From contig ML975357.1 in NCBI GenBank assembly GCA_010015605.1, positions 1 to 64,000 of the forward strand: a stretch of 64,000 nt of DNA, read 5' to 3'. A program made the translations under genes and the position numbers. Below the pieces are notes generated by a model that worked only from the letters and a program-made list of their open reading frames with translations, was not told where the DNA came from and did not search any database. Positions 20,661 through 32,180 of this stretch are shown here, piece after piece; position 1 is the first letter of the stretch, and each line of letters starts with the position of its first letter. The DNA comes from Decorospora gaudefroyi. Its lineage: Eukaryota; Ascomycota; Dothideomycetes; Pleosporales; Pleosporaceae.

Positions 20661-21626
20661 AGACGAGTTTTGAGAAGTTCGTGGGCTGCTGTAGATGTGC
20701 ATAGAACTGCAAGATAAGCCTCTCTTTAGCGATACACCTTCTGTGAAACTCATCGTCTTCGAGAAACATGAATTCATGGACAAACTTGGAAAGCTCGATC
20801 TTGTCATCGCGGATAGCTGACATGGTAACAATTGTATGTGAAGATGACACGTTTCTTTGTTCGTTTCCTCGTACAGGCCGCACATGACAAGAGGTGCGAA
20901 ACTGTGGGAGATAAATGAGCTGGATCGATGGATGAACTAAGCTTCGAGTAAGTGAATATATCGTAGTTCTGGTTATGCTCTAGAAGATGCGAGGTGATCG
21001 GTTTATATGCCTAGCTCCGGATCGGATCCGGTTACTCCATGATCCGATATTCTTCAACAGAAACTTGCGTACTATCTTTTTCTAACTTTATCGTACCTTG
21101 GTCCCTTGAACTCACTCTGGTCATAAACATCGCTGGTGTTGAAGGGCTGATTGATGGTTGGGCGGAACTCGAAGCTTCCATAGCGTCATCGCGCCACATA
21201 AAGTCTAGCGCCTTCACGAACCTGGCGCTGCGCGTCGCGACTCACCTGCAGCTGCATCTTCATCACCCGCATTCCATCCTCATTCCCCCGGGATCCATAG
21301 GCACATTCGTATTCAACTCCGAGAGCCATCGATATCGTCACCTTCACTCAGAACATGCTTTTGGTGCCGATCAGTCACCGCGATAACAGATCGAGCGCTT
21401 CATGGTAGCGTTACACAACCGGAAAGCCGAAGCGCCCTGTGCACCACCATGCGACCGCCCCAACAACGTCGACCAAGAAACAAATACCCTAGTCTCACTT
21501 GTTCCCTTCAAGTTGTGCAAGAGTTATCTAGCATTTGGACTCTCTATAACATTTAACATTACCGGAAGGCAACCGTGTCTCGTCAGCTGACACCATCCGT
21601 CTCTAACCTCGCAAACAACCTCCAAT
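20661..21626. other. intergenic region upstream of Cys/His protein C
   Basis: No frame here shows a motif or homology I recognise. It holds the MFS 3' UTR and the promoter of the next gene. Confidence 0.4.
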
Positions 21627-22457
21627 ATGGACTTCTCGAACAGCGCTTTCCGGATACCAAGTTCCAAGGTCTCCAACGACACCATGTCACACAGCAACCT
21701 CGTCATGTCATGTAGATGGGGCTGGACCAGTACCGAAGGCGCAAAGACACCTGTCACCTCTTCCTCAACACCACAACCCCCATCAACCTCGACCTTCAAC
21801 AACATACGCACAAAGCGCTTTGCGCCCTGCCAGGGCCGCCTATATCACCAACTGCTCTGCTCTCACCGCATCCGAACAGATCTAGTGGAGGACTGTGGCG
21901 CAAACTGCGTGGAGCCCTACGGAACCGTCATCGACACAGCCTTCCTCTGCAACCAATGCATACAAGGCGAATCAGAAAAGATCTGGCAAGAGCGACAGGC
22001 CCAGCACAACGCGACATACCCGCCCATGGAGCAGATGACGCAGCAACAGTACGATCAGTGGTACACGGAGCATCGCCAACTAGAAGCGGACTTCTCTCGT
22101 GACCAGCGCGCGTACGAACTGGAGCTCCAGACCAAGACGCGCCCGAGCAACATCTGCTCAGCCCTGGAAGCGAGTAAAGAGGAAACTGAGTTTGCGACAG
22201 AGCTAGACTCGCTAAGTCTATCCATGATGACTTCCAATGCTTCCATTACCCCCGAGCAAAATCGGAGCCGCGTCAGCTTACCGTTTGATGCGTCGGAGCA
22301 GTTACATTGGGATCTCAATACGCTAGCTTTGGATCGTGGCTCCTGCAGTATCGAGTGTTCGGCCTCGTCGTCGTCGTCGGCGGCGCAGCAGAGTCAAAAT
22401 GTTTCTTCTGCGCGCCCACTGAATGCGGAGGAGCTGTGGATGAAGCCGAGGAACTAA
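21627..22457 (+). CDS. Cys/His-motif protein of unknown function, family member C (276 aa)
   Basis: Single exon from the ATG at 21627. Residues 68-111 repeat the signature of the proteins at 9514 and 17503: C68, H74, C78-S-H80-x-I, C90-x3-C94 (Asn-Cys) and C108-x2-C111. Here Ser replaces the Gly between C and H. The region before the motif is Ser/Thr-rich; after it come a Gln/Glu-rich helical stretch (about 115-170) and a Ser-rich tail. No signal peptide or membrane segment. Outside the motif there is little similarity to members A and B, so what is shared is a domain rather than a recent gene copy. Function unknown. Confidence 0.72.
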   Translation: MDFSNSAFRIPSSKVSNDTMSHSNLVMSCRWGWTSTEGAKTPVTSSSTPQPPSTSTFNNIRTKRFAPCQGRLYHQLLCSHRIRTDLVEDCGANCVEPYGTVIDTAFLCNQCIQGESEKIWQERQAQHNATYPPMEQMTQQQYDQWYTEHRQLEADFSRDQRAYELELQTKTRPSNICSALEASKEETEFATELDSLSLSMMTSNASITPEQNRSRVSLPFDASEQLHWDLNTLALDRGSCSIECSASSSSSAAQQSQNVSSARPLNAEELWMKPRN

Positions 22458-22905
22458 GGTGCTTTGCACTTTAACAATTTCTTGTTTTCACTCGCGATGT
22501 TTGGGTGCGTGCTTGTTGTCTGGTTTGCTAGCGATTGCATTGGGGGTGGTGACATATGGGTGCATATATGCAGGGCTTGGGCGGTAGATTTGTGTGCTCT
22601 GTTTGTAAGAAAAAAAAAATCCGTACTTGTAGGAAAAAAGCTAGTCTGTCAAAACATTGTGTCCTAGTCTTGATGCAAGCTCTTGCTGTGTTTGTGATCT
22701 GATCTAGTAACTAACAACTAACCAACCAACAACAAGCTAGCGCAGAACAGACAAGTGTCACGCAAGTACAAAGGCCTAGCCTACAAGGTAACTTGCTGTC
22801 CCACATCCGGAAATAGATACTATTTGCCGTTTCTCCTCACCATCTATTAAAACCATTACGATATTTACGTATTAAATTTCACAATTCTTATCAATACTCC
22901 TCCAA
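22458..22905. other. intergenic region before the tRNA
   Basis: 3' region of the Cys/His gene, then an AT-rich stretch just upstream of the tRNA. No gene seen. Confidence 0.4.
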
Positions 22906-22990
22906 GGAGCCTTGGCGCAATGGTAGCGCGTTGGTTTTCGGTCTTGTGCCTGTTCACCAAAGGTTGAGGGTTCGAGCCCCTTGGGCTTCG
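22906..22990 (+). tRNA. tRNA-Arg (anticodon TCG) with a 13-nt intron
   Basis: The cloverleaf folds by eye: acceptor GGAGCCT (22906-22912) pairs with GGGCTTC (22983-22989), with G as discriminator. The D-stem is GCGC/GCGC around AATGGTA. Anticodon stem TTGGT pairs with ACCAA. T-stem GAGGG pairs with CCCTT around TTCGAGC. The anticodon loop is 20 nt, so a 13-nt intron is inferred at the canonical site one base after the anticodon, leaving TTTCGGC as loop and TCG as anticodon, which reads CGA (Arg). A-box and B-box promoters are internal. Mature length is about 72 nt before CCA. Confidence 0.88.
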
Positions 22991-23021
22991 GTCTATAACA
23001 TCTGTCCTTTGACAAGCCGTC

Positions 23022-23032
23022 TTTTTTTTTTT
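23022..23032 (+). terminator. RNA polymerase III T-run terminator for the tRNA
   Basis: Eleven consecutive T begin 32 nt after the tRNA end. There is no earlier T4 run, so this is the first effective terminator. Confidence 0.7.
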
Positions 23033-23882
23033 GGCATTCTTTCTTCTTTGGGTGTGATTTTTTTTGGCTCATTGTTTGTTAATGCGTATTATTGCGTCTG
23101 TGCGCCTCTTTGGCAGGGTTGATTTTTATGTGAGTCACTACCAGATTTTCCACTTTTTACTGCCAAGGGAATCAGGAGCACACAAAGGAAAGCAATATCG
23201 GATACACTGTCTCTAGATTGTAGTGTAGGCTCACAAGATACAGCGGCTATATGTACACTTCTCCACTTCATAATATGCAGCTACCATCCATCCATCCATC
23301 CTCCATCCTCAAGTGTTGCCCCCTTTGATAACCTCCCGAAACAAGTCGTCATTACCACATCAAGCCATCATCTCGTGTATAGGCATAAAGGAGCGTATGA
23401 AAGTATGACACGCAAAGAAACGACAAGACATTAAAGATCCCTAGGCGGTCCGAGACCAGCAGACGACAAGGTGGCTGTGTCGGATAGTGTGCTGAAAAAA
23501 AGTGGCAAGCAGCATTATTGAGATCGTGCAGTGCTGTTCGGTTTCTGGATCTGCGACAGAACCACGGCGAAAAAAGTATCAGTGACGGAGGCGTGTGGCG
23601 CTGGACAAGGATGGCGCTATGCGATCTCGGAGGGATCTAGCCAGAGAATGAGACAAAAGGTGGCAGAACGGGGATCAGGATGCGATCGCTAACGAAGACT
23701 CCAGTTATGCAAAACGGTAGGAAACAGGTAAAAACTCCGATATGCTGGTTGGTAGATGGCTCAGGGTATCGTAGCCAATACAAAAAGTCGGCACCTCGAA
23801 GCGGAGAACGTGTCGGAGAAGGGTAGGCGTCGGCGGCGGTATGAATACGCACTCATATGTTGGTGTTCTTGAGAGTCGATGT
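23033..23882. other. intergenic region between tRNA and PHD gene
   Basis: Contains a short CATC tandem near 23286-23302 and otherwise no recognisable feature. Its right part is the 3' UTR of the PHD gene. Confidence 0.4.
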
Positions 23883-26143
23883 TCAGTGACGGAACATTGA
23901 CTTATGCGTAAGCGGCGAGTCGAATGGTACTGGTCCCCGAATCCTGCCACCTCTCGCAACGGGCGTCTGTCCTGTGCAGAATATGCACACATATACCGGC
24001 GGCAAGTTCCCCTTGTTGAGACCGACGCATGCCATATGTAGCCACTTGTTGCAAGACTCGCATTGTACCATGAGCTTATTGTCATCGTCGACGATACCGT
24101 TACAGATGCATCGTGTGCTTTCGCTCGAGAGACTGCTTCGATCGGTCGATGGCGTGGTGGTAGGCGAGTTGAAGGAGTTGGAGTAGGGGTTGTAATGACT
24201 ATGGCCGTGCGGTGTGTTGGTGTTGGTAAGTTCAGCAGAGGCTTGGGCCCAGCGCTGATTGTGGGCTTTGAGCGTGTTGTGCGATGCACGTTCTAGAGCA
24301 GTCAGCAAGGGAGGGGAAGGTGCTTGCTATAATCATACCAATTCTTTCTTGGCGACCCGCAACCACCTTCTTCAGCGCTCCCAATGCATCACCAGGCGAG
24401 TCAGGCATGTGTTGATCTTCGCTCTTCCCAAGACTGTCGACCGACGTAGTAGGAAAGTCCAGCATGCTGAATCTACGGAACGCATTGTCGGTGGCAGGTC
24501 TCCTCATAGGTCGGACTGCCTCGACTGAGACCCTGTCAGTGGCGCCTAAGGATGGTCGCGAGACAGGGCGTGCCATCTTGAAGGAGTTACTTCTCTCAAG
24601 GCTACTGCTATCCGTCCGGGCATGTTTTGCGGCTCGGCGCTCGAGTTGCGGAATGGCAAATGATGTATTACGGCTGATGATCGGTGCAGGCTCGTCTTCC
24701 TCCGACTCACTATCGTCCGCTCCGTACAGGCCGGGATACTGGCGTCTGAGATCTTGTTGCGACGCTTGTCGTATATTTCTAGGAGTCTCCTCTTCATCCT
24801 CAGCAGGCACAGTCTCCGTCCGAGCGCGACCTGTCTCGTCGATGATGAGGCGTGTCCGTGGTCTCCGAGTCTCCGGAATTGATTTGAGTGACCCGCCACT
24901 CTGGCGCTTCAGGGGTGATGAGCGACGGGGTATCGTCGAAACGGCGGCTGGGATGAGGATCCGCGACTCCATGGACAACGGCTTACTTTTCCTCATTCCA
25001 CTGTCCGTATTGCTTCGTTGTATTCCGGGCCTCACATTCTCGGTTGAACCTGATGATGAGTTCGTATTACTGCGTGAGTGCTGGCTCCGTGCCTTCTTAG
25101 TCGTTTCCCTCTCGAATTGCGCATCCCGTGCTTGGGTTTCGTACGGTTGCCTCGAGCCCATGCTCACAGTCGACTGTTGCGGCATTGTCCCAAATGATGT
25201 GGTCAAGTCTGGATTGGAAAAGCTAAACAGCATATTGGGATCTACGCCAGCAGATGTGGCGATGAATGAGCTGGGTCTTGAACTTCGCATTGGCTCCAAG
25301 TGGGTGTTCGAGAATGACGACAATGGCCCGGGTGATTGGAAGCCTTGGAAGCCTTGGAATGCCGGAGTCTGCATTGAGTTGAAGGCCTGCCAATTGGGAT
25401 CTTGCTCTACCCTGTGTGGTGTAGGCCCAAACGGATCGGCACCAAGTGGTGCATCCAGATCCATTTGCATTCCATCATTAGCAGGATCCCAGAACAGCCT
25501 TGACTGGGGCATGGGCGGCGCAGACATTGGTGCGTGATTAGGAAACTGCATCATGCCTGGTGTGAACTGCAAATTGCCAAAACCAAATGGAGTCTGATCA
25601 AAGAGGGCTTCCGGCGCGGGAACTTGGTGGGGTGTCCTATGTACCACAGTAGCTGGCGTGGCCGCCCCATTTCCTGCACTCTGTGGCAGGCTCCTTCTAG
25701 AGGTAGCATCTCTTGTAGGGGGTGGTGTCTGCATATGCGAGAAGTCCATGCTGACAGGACGAGATCCCCCAATTTGACCCTGTGGTAGTCTATCTCCAGC
25801 CTTCTTCAACTGATTGGGATCCGGCGAGGATGACAGCCTGCGCGAAACCTCAACCGGCGGCAGAGGGAGGTTATGAGGAGCGAAGTGGTTGACATGGAAC
25901 TCTGGGTCTTCAGGTGTTCGGATCGGTTGGCTATATGAGCTCGACGGCCGGTCTATGGGTGTCGACAGGGTAAAGGATGGCGTTTGAGCAGGTGTCTGCT
26001 GCCCCGTGGGTCGTGGGGTTGCCCAGGCGTCGAGAAAGTGTGAGTGAGGGAACGTCTCAGTCTTGGGCGTCTTGAGGCTTGCGTCCGGGAACGTCAGCGA
26101 CTTGGGTGTGGAGGATGGACTTGGTAGATGCCAGTCCGTCGAT
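23883..26143 (-). CDS. PHD-finger protein (5' end unresolved)
   Basis: Two exons are clear: 26143-24339 and 24292-23883, joined across a 46-nt GT-AG intron, giving at least 738 residues. The open frame of the large exon extends to an acceptor-like GTGCTAG ending at 26144, and the coding text there is convincing (TDWHLPSPSSTP), yet no in-frame ATG occurs before residue ~131 (25749). A short first exon must lie upstream. Most of the protein is Ser/Pro/Gln-rich and disordered with phosphosite-like RxxS patches. Near the C-terminus is a PHD finger: C-x-C, 13 residues, C-x2-C, 4 residues, H-x2-C, 15 residues, C-x2-C. PHD fingers usually read histone H3 tails, so a chromatin role in the nucleus is likely; the complex is unknown. 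Confidence 0.82.
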
Positions 26144-28436
26144 CTAGCACACGACGCACGTTAGCTTGGAGCACTTGCAGGATGCGAACCAATTCTTGAA
26201 GATTCCAGAATGTGCAACGAGTGAAAGCCAGTGAAGAAAATTTTGAAAGCAAGAAAAAGGTTGCTTGGGCAAGAAATTGGCGGGAGCGTTTTTGGAATGT
26301 AGTTCGGATGGGAAGCTTGGGGCTGGTGGCACTTATGTCCAGATGACAACCGTGCGTTGCTGCCTGCCCCTCTGCCTAGGTCAAACCACAAGCGGGACTA
26401 TAGATGGCAGCATAGAGCTTGCCAGCAGGCAGAGAAGCCATAGACAGCCGCTGTTGTCCATCGTAGAGTCCCGGTGCCCGGGCCACGGGGTGTTGTATCT
26501 TTTTACCCAGGCCACAAGCGAGGGCACGCATGTGAAGGGGAATCAGGTAGAAGGGAGCCGTACCCATATATGTGCTGATCCAAACTCATAGCAAGCCCAG
26601 TGACACAGTGTATCCGCCCTACAGACCATGTAGCGAGCAATATAAGACGTCGTCGGCGAAGCGGGTTCGAGGCGTTCGGCGGTGGCAGTGAGCGGAGACG
26701 GCGAGCCTTCTGGCTGAGATTTCTTGCTGTCGGGCGGCAGGCTGGAGCAGACGCGGTTAAGACAGAAGACGAGGCTGTGGTACCTCGTCGGTAGTACGCT
26801 GGACGAGAGACAGCAGGGGATATGCCAGCGTTGTGAGACGTCGAGATGCAGGTACCGAGGAGGGCGTCACGGCAGCGGCGTAGTGAAGATGAGCTCCGGC
26901 TGGGCTAACCAAGCTCAGACTCTCAGCAGTGAGGAGGGACGGTGAAGGTTTCTTCACGGACTAGGCAACGCAGTGGGGCCGGGGGGTTGAAGCTGCAAAG
27001 CAAAAGGTGGTAGTTCGGCAAAGACGAAGAATTGATAGTACCGATGGTGACCCGCAGCACCCAGCAACAGCCCAGGAATGTGTTCTCCTGAGCCCTAGGG
27101 ATTGTCTAGCTCAGGTACCGAGCCGCATGGGCCGTACATGGAGGTATAGCGAGGCCAAGGCCGTCATTATTGGGCGGTATAAGGGCAGGGAGGAAGCATG
27201 GAGATACTCTGCTGCGTTGCCCGCGAGCAGGCGAAGCTTCACCAACCGACGCAACTAGCAGCGAATGAGGTGGTGGGCTCCGCCAGGAGTACATAACGAT
27301 GAGCTAGAGCGCGAACGGACACGGAACGACTGCACACCATGGCTTGGGGTAATGCGCGTCGTAACGATGAGATGGGTAGACATGACAGGTCAACTGCTGC
27401 CCTGAGGTCAAGGTCTTGCCTAGGAGCCAACGCTAGAGGAACCACTCGAGGCCTTCTCATCCACCAGTAAGCGCAATCTCGAGCTGCACTCCTTAATTCC
27501 GAACGTCGTGAAGGCGTCGGTTGCAGCAAATGGGCAGGCAACACACGTTGGCAAACCTCGCCGCCGTGCCAGCTGGCAAGTCTTTCATCAGTACCGAGCA
27601 GCCGATTCATCAGGCCGTCTTCATGCAAATCCCGCGAGCCTGGAAAAGAGCCTGCTGCCAGCCAATCACGGCCCGCGCATCCTTTGCTGCATTTCCTTGC
27701 GGAGAAACGCCCACGCCGCACGATAGCACTTTCCGGATTTAAGCAAGTGCAAGCCTGAGCACCAGAGCTCTTCGGCCCCTAACGCGAGCAGGAGAAGTCT
27801 AGTGTGTAGCATCGTCATCGAGATGTTGATTCCCATCCATCTTATATCATCCTGATCCGCCTTGTAGAGACCGGTGGCGATGCGCCTCACAGCTCTCAAA
27901 AGCAAAGTTGCGTTTTGGTCTCGTTGCTGGCACAACGCAAAAGTCCGTGGAACCTGTCTCCCTGGCGTGACATACTGCTCGGTACCGCTCGGCCCTAGCG
28001 CCAGTCCGTCATGCAAGGTACCGATTCTCCGCTCCCTTGTCTTGAGTACGCCTTCCTATTGCGACGCACTGCAAGGTACATACATTGGATGCAGGTAGAT
28101 GGATAGAATAATAACTTTATCGCATCCCTATATCGTGCATCGTGAATCTGTTGTTGAGCGTGGGGCTACGCTCTAGTCCGACTAAGCGAAATGAAGAATC
28201 AAGGCTACGTCATAATCTGTCTTGCTATAACTATGAACTATACCAATTCCCTTTTAAATGCTTTCGCATACCCCGATTCTTAGATACATCCGCTGCGAAC
28301 GTCCCAGCTGCCGACGCCTAAAACAATGCTACTGCAAAGAAGATTCGTAAACGAAGAAAAACGAAGACACGGGGGAACAGGTGACCAATATGTACATGGA
28401 GAAAGAGAGGAAAAGCTTGGCTCATCACGTCGAGTA
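26144..28436. other. long intergenic region
   Basis: It must contain the missing first exon and promoter of the PHD gene in its left part; I could not pick that exon. No ATG occurs on the minus strand between 26144 and about 26409. The rest shows only motif-free frames, the longest 160 codons at 27239-27721 on the minus strand, which I do not support. Confidence 0.4.
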
Positions 28437-29633
28437 TCAGAGAGGGCGTCTCCCAGTGAACGGGTCGCGCTGGTAGGAGAGGTCCGAAACAGCCGACATA
28501 GCATCATCATCATCTCTCTCCGTTGTAGGTCCTGACAGTTCGGACACGGCGTCCTCGTCGTCGTCGTTGTCGGGATCGTCAAAGGGCGACCGCTGAATAA
28601 GATACGTTTGTGAAACGGATGGCGGTGCGGAGGCTCGAAGGCTACTTTGCCGGGATGTCGACGTGAAGCTTGGCGGAGCCACGCTCTGTGGCCGATACGG
28701 CGGCGGTGGTTCTGTTAGACTATTGTTGCCTGCAAAGGGATCCGCAGGCCTGAGCGTATTCGAGGTGACAGAGACCATATCTGATGTGTCTATGCCAGTG
28801 AGGTACGCACCATTCGAACCGGATCCGATAGGTCCTAAGATGACGGGTTGGAATTGACTCGGGGTCGATGTAGGTGGAAGCTGACTCGGCGGAGCACTGT
28901 ACTGGTGGGAGATGGGCATAACTGGCGGCGGTGGTGCCATGTAAGGTTGCACAATTGATTGCGGTTGCATCTTCATCTCTTGAGCTATAGTCTGAGCGGC
29001 AGCAGCTTCCGCCTTTCGTTTCTTGCGTCTACGCAAGCAAACCAAAGTGACGGCTCCAACGATGGCCAGTACGACGATGGGCACGACTGCGGCAGCGGCA
29101 TACATCGGTGCATCATTGGCGTGCTTCCTTGACCAGTCCCAGCCAGGGGGGCCGCCATCATAGGCACCTGTTGTATTGGTGGGTGACGTTGCTCCGGAAG
29201 TCTCTAGCAAAGTGGGAGTGGTTGACCATGTTGAACTCTCTAGCCCACCGAGGTAGGGGGTTGCCACCGATGTGGAAGTATGCCAGCTCTGCGTGACAGA
29301 GGAAAAACTTGGAGATGCCCATGGCGGCCGGCCATGCATGGAGGGATATGCACCATGCGACAGTCCGGATGGACTCTGTGCTATTGGCGAGGCGAGACTT
29401 TCGCTGGTGGTTGCCGTTGAGGATAAGAAAGTCGGAGGTGGAGGCGGCGCCATTGTTGTTTCCGCGACTGGGATTTTAGATAGTACGATCTCAGGTGAAC
29501 TCGTTACGGGAGAATCATCTTCGTCGTCGTCGTCGTCTTCGTCGTCTTCGTCGTCGCTGTCTTTTTCTGTAAACCAAGGGGGTGGCCACCTCTCGTCTTC
29601 AGCTTTCCTGCGCCCGTCGTCCTGAGCAGCCAT
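28437..29633 (-). CDS. single-pass membrane protein with acidic N-terminus and Pro-rich cytoplasmic tail
   Basis: Single exon, 398 aa. Residues 26-40 are nearly all Asp/Glu. Residues 61-165 are Ser/Thr/Pro-rich and could be O-glycosylated. A single hydrophobic helix (about 178-200) is followed at once by RRRKKRK, a strong positive-inside stop-transfer signal. The tail is Pro-rich with PPPPxY-like motifs and a second acidic patch. No cleavable signal peptide is visible, so the N-terminus would be exported by the helix itself. The layout resembles fungal wall-stress-sensor-like and SKG6-type single-pass proteins, but I see no WSC domain. Function unknown. Confidence 0.75.
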   Translation of the reverse strand: MAAQDDGRRKAEDERWPPPWFTEKDSDDEDDEDDDDDEDDSPVTSSPEIVLSKIPVAETTMAPPPPPTFLSSTATTSESLASPIAQSPSGLSHGAYPSMHGRPPWASPSFSSVTQSWHTSTSVATPYLGGLESSTWSTTPTLLETSGATSPTNTTGAYDGGPPGWDWSRKHANDAPMYAAAAVVPIVVLAIVGAVTLVCLRRRKKRKAEAAAAQTIAQEMKMQPQSIVQPYMAPPPPVMPISHQYSAPPSQLPPTSTPSQFQPVILGPIGSGSNGAYLTGIDTSDMVSVTSNTLRPADPFAGNNSLTEPPPPYRPQSVAPPSFTSTSRQSSLRASAPPSVSQTYLIQRSPFDDPDNDDDEDAVSELSGPTTERDDDDAMSAVSDLSYQRDPFTGRRPL

Positions 29634-30875
29634 GGCGGCTTGGGCGGTCCGGCAAGGGTCACGCTGACAATGGCACAGTAAGCTGCAGAGAGCTGTCCGC
29701 AGTACCTAGGTCAGGTCTTGAGACCAGTAGGAAGGCACTGATCTGACCGGTCGCCTGAATCCTAGATATGAACGAGGTGAAAGTTGGATTAGGCTGATGA
29801 TCCTCCACCTTCTAGCCAGTAGTAGGAGATGCGGGGCCGGCTGACGGAGTTTGGATGGCTGGTCTCAATCAATGACGTGAGAACAAAATAGCGACTAGAG
29901 AAGTTCTGTTCTTGACAGTGGCTATGGAGATGGGTTGGGGTATAGGCATTCTCAGCTGATTGAGTTTGGGGACGATGTGGAAAAAAAGAAATGGACACGG
30001 AATCTGGGGTGATGTTTCGACACAACAGCCAAGCTGAGGCGTGATCTTCCTGTTATCTGGCGACATGTAGGCTGCACGCTGTCAAACCAACCGTTCCCAA
30101 GTCCGAAGTGCCGGCTGCAGACGGTCGCTGTGGTTGGCTACACGGGTGATGGGCGGTGCAAGCGTGCGGACTCAGCCTCTCAGACGAACAAACCCCACTC
30201 GCTCGGGGTGCATGTGGGCGGAGGTATTTTTAGGTTAGTTGTCGATCTAAAACAAAGCCAGGTGTGGAGAAGCACTTTTCCAGCATGCTTGCCTATGTAC
30301 TGTCACCAGCGTCTTTGTTCCCTGTTCTTTGCCAACATAAAAGGAGTCCGGTGTAAAGACAAACCAGAACCGTGGACATGTACTCCGTAAGCAGATGGCC
30401 TCTGAGGCCTTGTTCAGTACATACCGGCGGCATATGTGGCTGGCTATCGCTGCACTTGTTTGGTCGTAAAAGTGCATGAGGCGTGATATCACCAAAGACG
30501 GGCCGAGGGCTGCAACTAGTCGAAAGATGAAACAGCAGTGTTCGCAGTTGATAGGATCGGGCTTGCGATGTCCGATGCGCCTTCCGAAAACCCACCACCA
30601 CAATGGACTGGAGGTTAGGACACCGCTATAGTGGCTATTCATTCCGACAACGATCAAGAGGATAACACAGCGATTCAAGGCATGAGTCCAGCATCCAACA
30701 TGTATTCATCCAATTACATTTCAGCATGCTCGGTTGGACTGTTGGACATGACATTTTGGTAGCCCGGCGTTGGGAGCTTGGCCGATGATCTCATCGAGCC
30801 TCGGCTTCCCTACCCGTGCGCAGGTGAACACTTGGACACATTCACCACAACGAATCCAGGACCTCTTCCGCCAAT
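29634..30875. promoter_or_regulatory. divergent intergenic region
   Basis: This separates the minus-strand membrane protein from the plus-strand proline-rich protein, so it includes both promoters. No other gene is supported. Confidence 0.45.
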
Positions 30876-32180
30876 ATGAACAAGTTCATGGATGTTGCCA
30901 AAGGCGGCTGGCACCCGGAGAAGAGTCGCACCAACAGCGGGAGCAGTGGCGGGCAGAGCGATTCCAAGCTTGGGCAAGTGGTATGTGCATTTCTATCCCC
31001 GCTTCCGTACAACGTGCCCAGATGCCTTCTGACTATGAGATAGAAAGGATGGGTTGGTAAAGCACAAGGTAAAGACGCACACGCCGATGCGGCTCGCGAA
31101 CATCAGTCGGCCCCGCTATCGTCGCTCAAAGATCCGTCGTCCTTTGCGCCGCCGCCGAGACGAGTAGACTACCATGGAGCCTCTGCAGCCTCTGCCAGCA
31201 CCCCATCCCCAGCGGGACTGTCCTCTGCGCCCACAGGGTCTGCGAGGCAACGACTACAGGAAAAAGAAGAGGCGCGGCGACGAGAAGAAGAGGAAGCCAA
31301 CAAGCCAGCTCCGGGGCCGTATAGGCCGGACGCAACAGGCTTGAGTACGGCGCATCTACCCAAACCTCCTGCTTTTCGACCCGGTGCTGCCGCCCCAAAC
31401 CCCACGGGTGCTGCCTCTAGACCAAAACCCAGCCTACCCCCTCGATTACCTCCGCGCCAGAACTCCAACCCGGACGAGTTCGCGCCGCCTCCTCCACCGA
31501 CTTACAACGAAGCTACACAACAAGGGGCGCCCGCGCAGGGTGAGCTGAATCAGGGTGCGTTAGGTCGGCTGGGTCAAGCTGGTGTATCAGTCCCAGGCTT
31601 TGGAATTGGTCGAACTGCTTCTCCCCCAGTGCCCGCTCGCGCGAACCCGTCACCGCCTGTGCCCCCTCGACAAAACTCTAGTTCGAATACGATTACGAAC
31701 ATACCGCCAACCGCTGCGACGGGTCATGGGTCGCAGATGAATGAGCTGCAAAGCAGGTTCGCGAGCATGTCCGGACCCAAGTCACCAGCAGCGACACCAA
31801 CTGCAGGCACGTCGTGGGCGGACAAGCAGGCAGCGCTGAGAACCGCGAGCAGCCTCCGCGAGGACCCATCGAAAGTATCGGCTTCAGACTTGAAAGGAGC
31901 TGCGTCGACTGCGAATAACTTTCAGCAACGACATGGAGAGCAAGCTGCATCTGGATGGAAGTCGGCAAACTCTCTGAACCAGAAGTACGGTATCACGGGC
32001 AGGGTGAACAACTTTGCATCCTCGGGTGCATCATCCACACCGGCACCGTTGTCTGCACAGAGTAGTCAAGGCGGCTTGGGCAAGAAGGCGCCGCCTCCGC
32101 CGCCTCCGAAGAAGAAGGAGTTGAGTGACAAATCGGGCGAGCCGCCGCCGATTCCTCTGGGCAGCAAGCCGAAGTTCTGA
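30876..32180 (+). CDS. proline-rich protein, possible actin-cortex/SH3-binding scaffold
   Basis: Exons 30876-30980 and 31044-32180, 413 aa, with a 63-nt intron (GTATGT donor, CTGAC branch, TAG acceptor). The N-terminus MNKFMDVAKGGWHPEK and the KGWVGKAQGKD segment at the junction are helical and conserved-looking. Then come a charged Gln/Glu/Arg helix (about residues 80-110), many PPxP clusters such as PPPPPPKKK and PPVPPRQ, and a C-terminal region of short amphipathic repeats. No membrane segment or signal peptide. Polyproline stretches suggest SH3 or profilin partners. I suspect kinship with the fungal family sometimes named Aim3/Bsp1-like, but cannot confirm it. Confidence 0.72.

Noticed and set aside
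24464..25537. 357-codon plus-strand open frame
   Set aside because: It is exactly antisense to the PHD-finger exon, which has coherent coding text and splice sites. The Ser/Leu-rich antisense text mirrors Gln/Arg/Ser-rich coding.
27239..27721. 160-codon minus-strand frame in the long intergenic region
   Set aside because: Arg/Ala/Ser-rich with no motif, no convincing ATG context and no linking exons.
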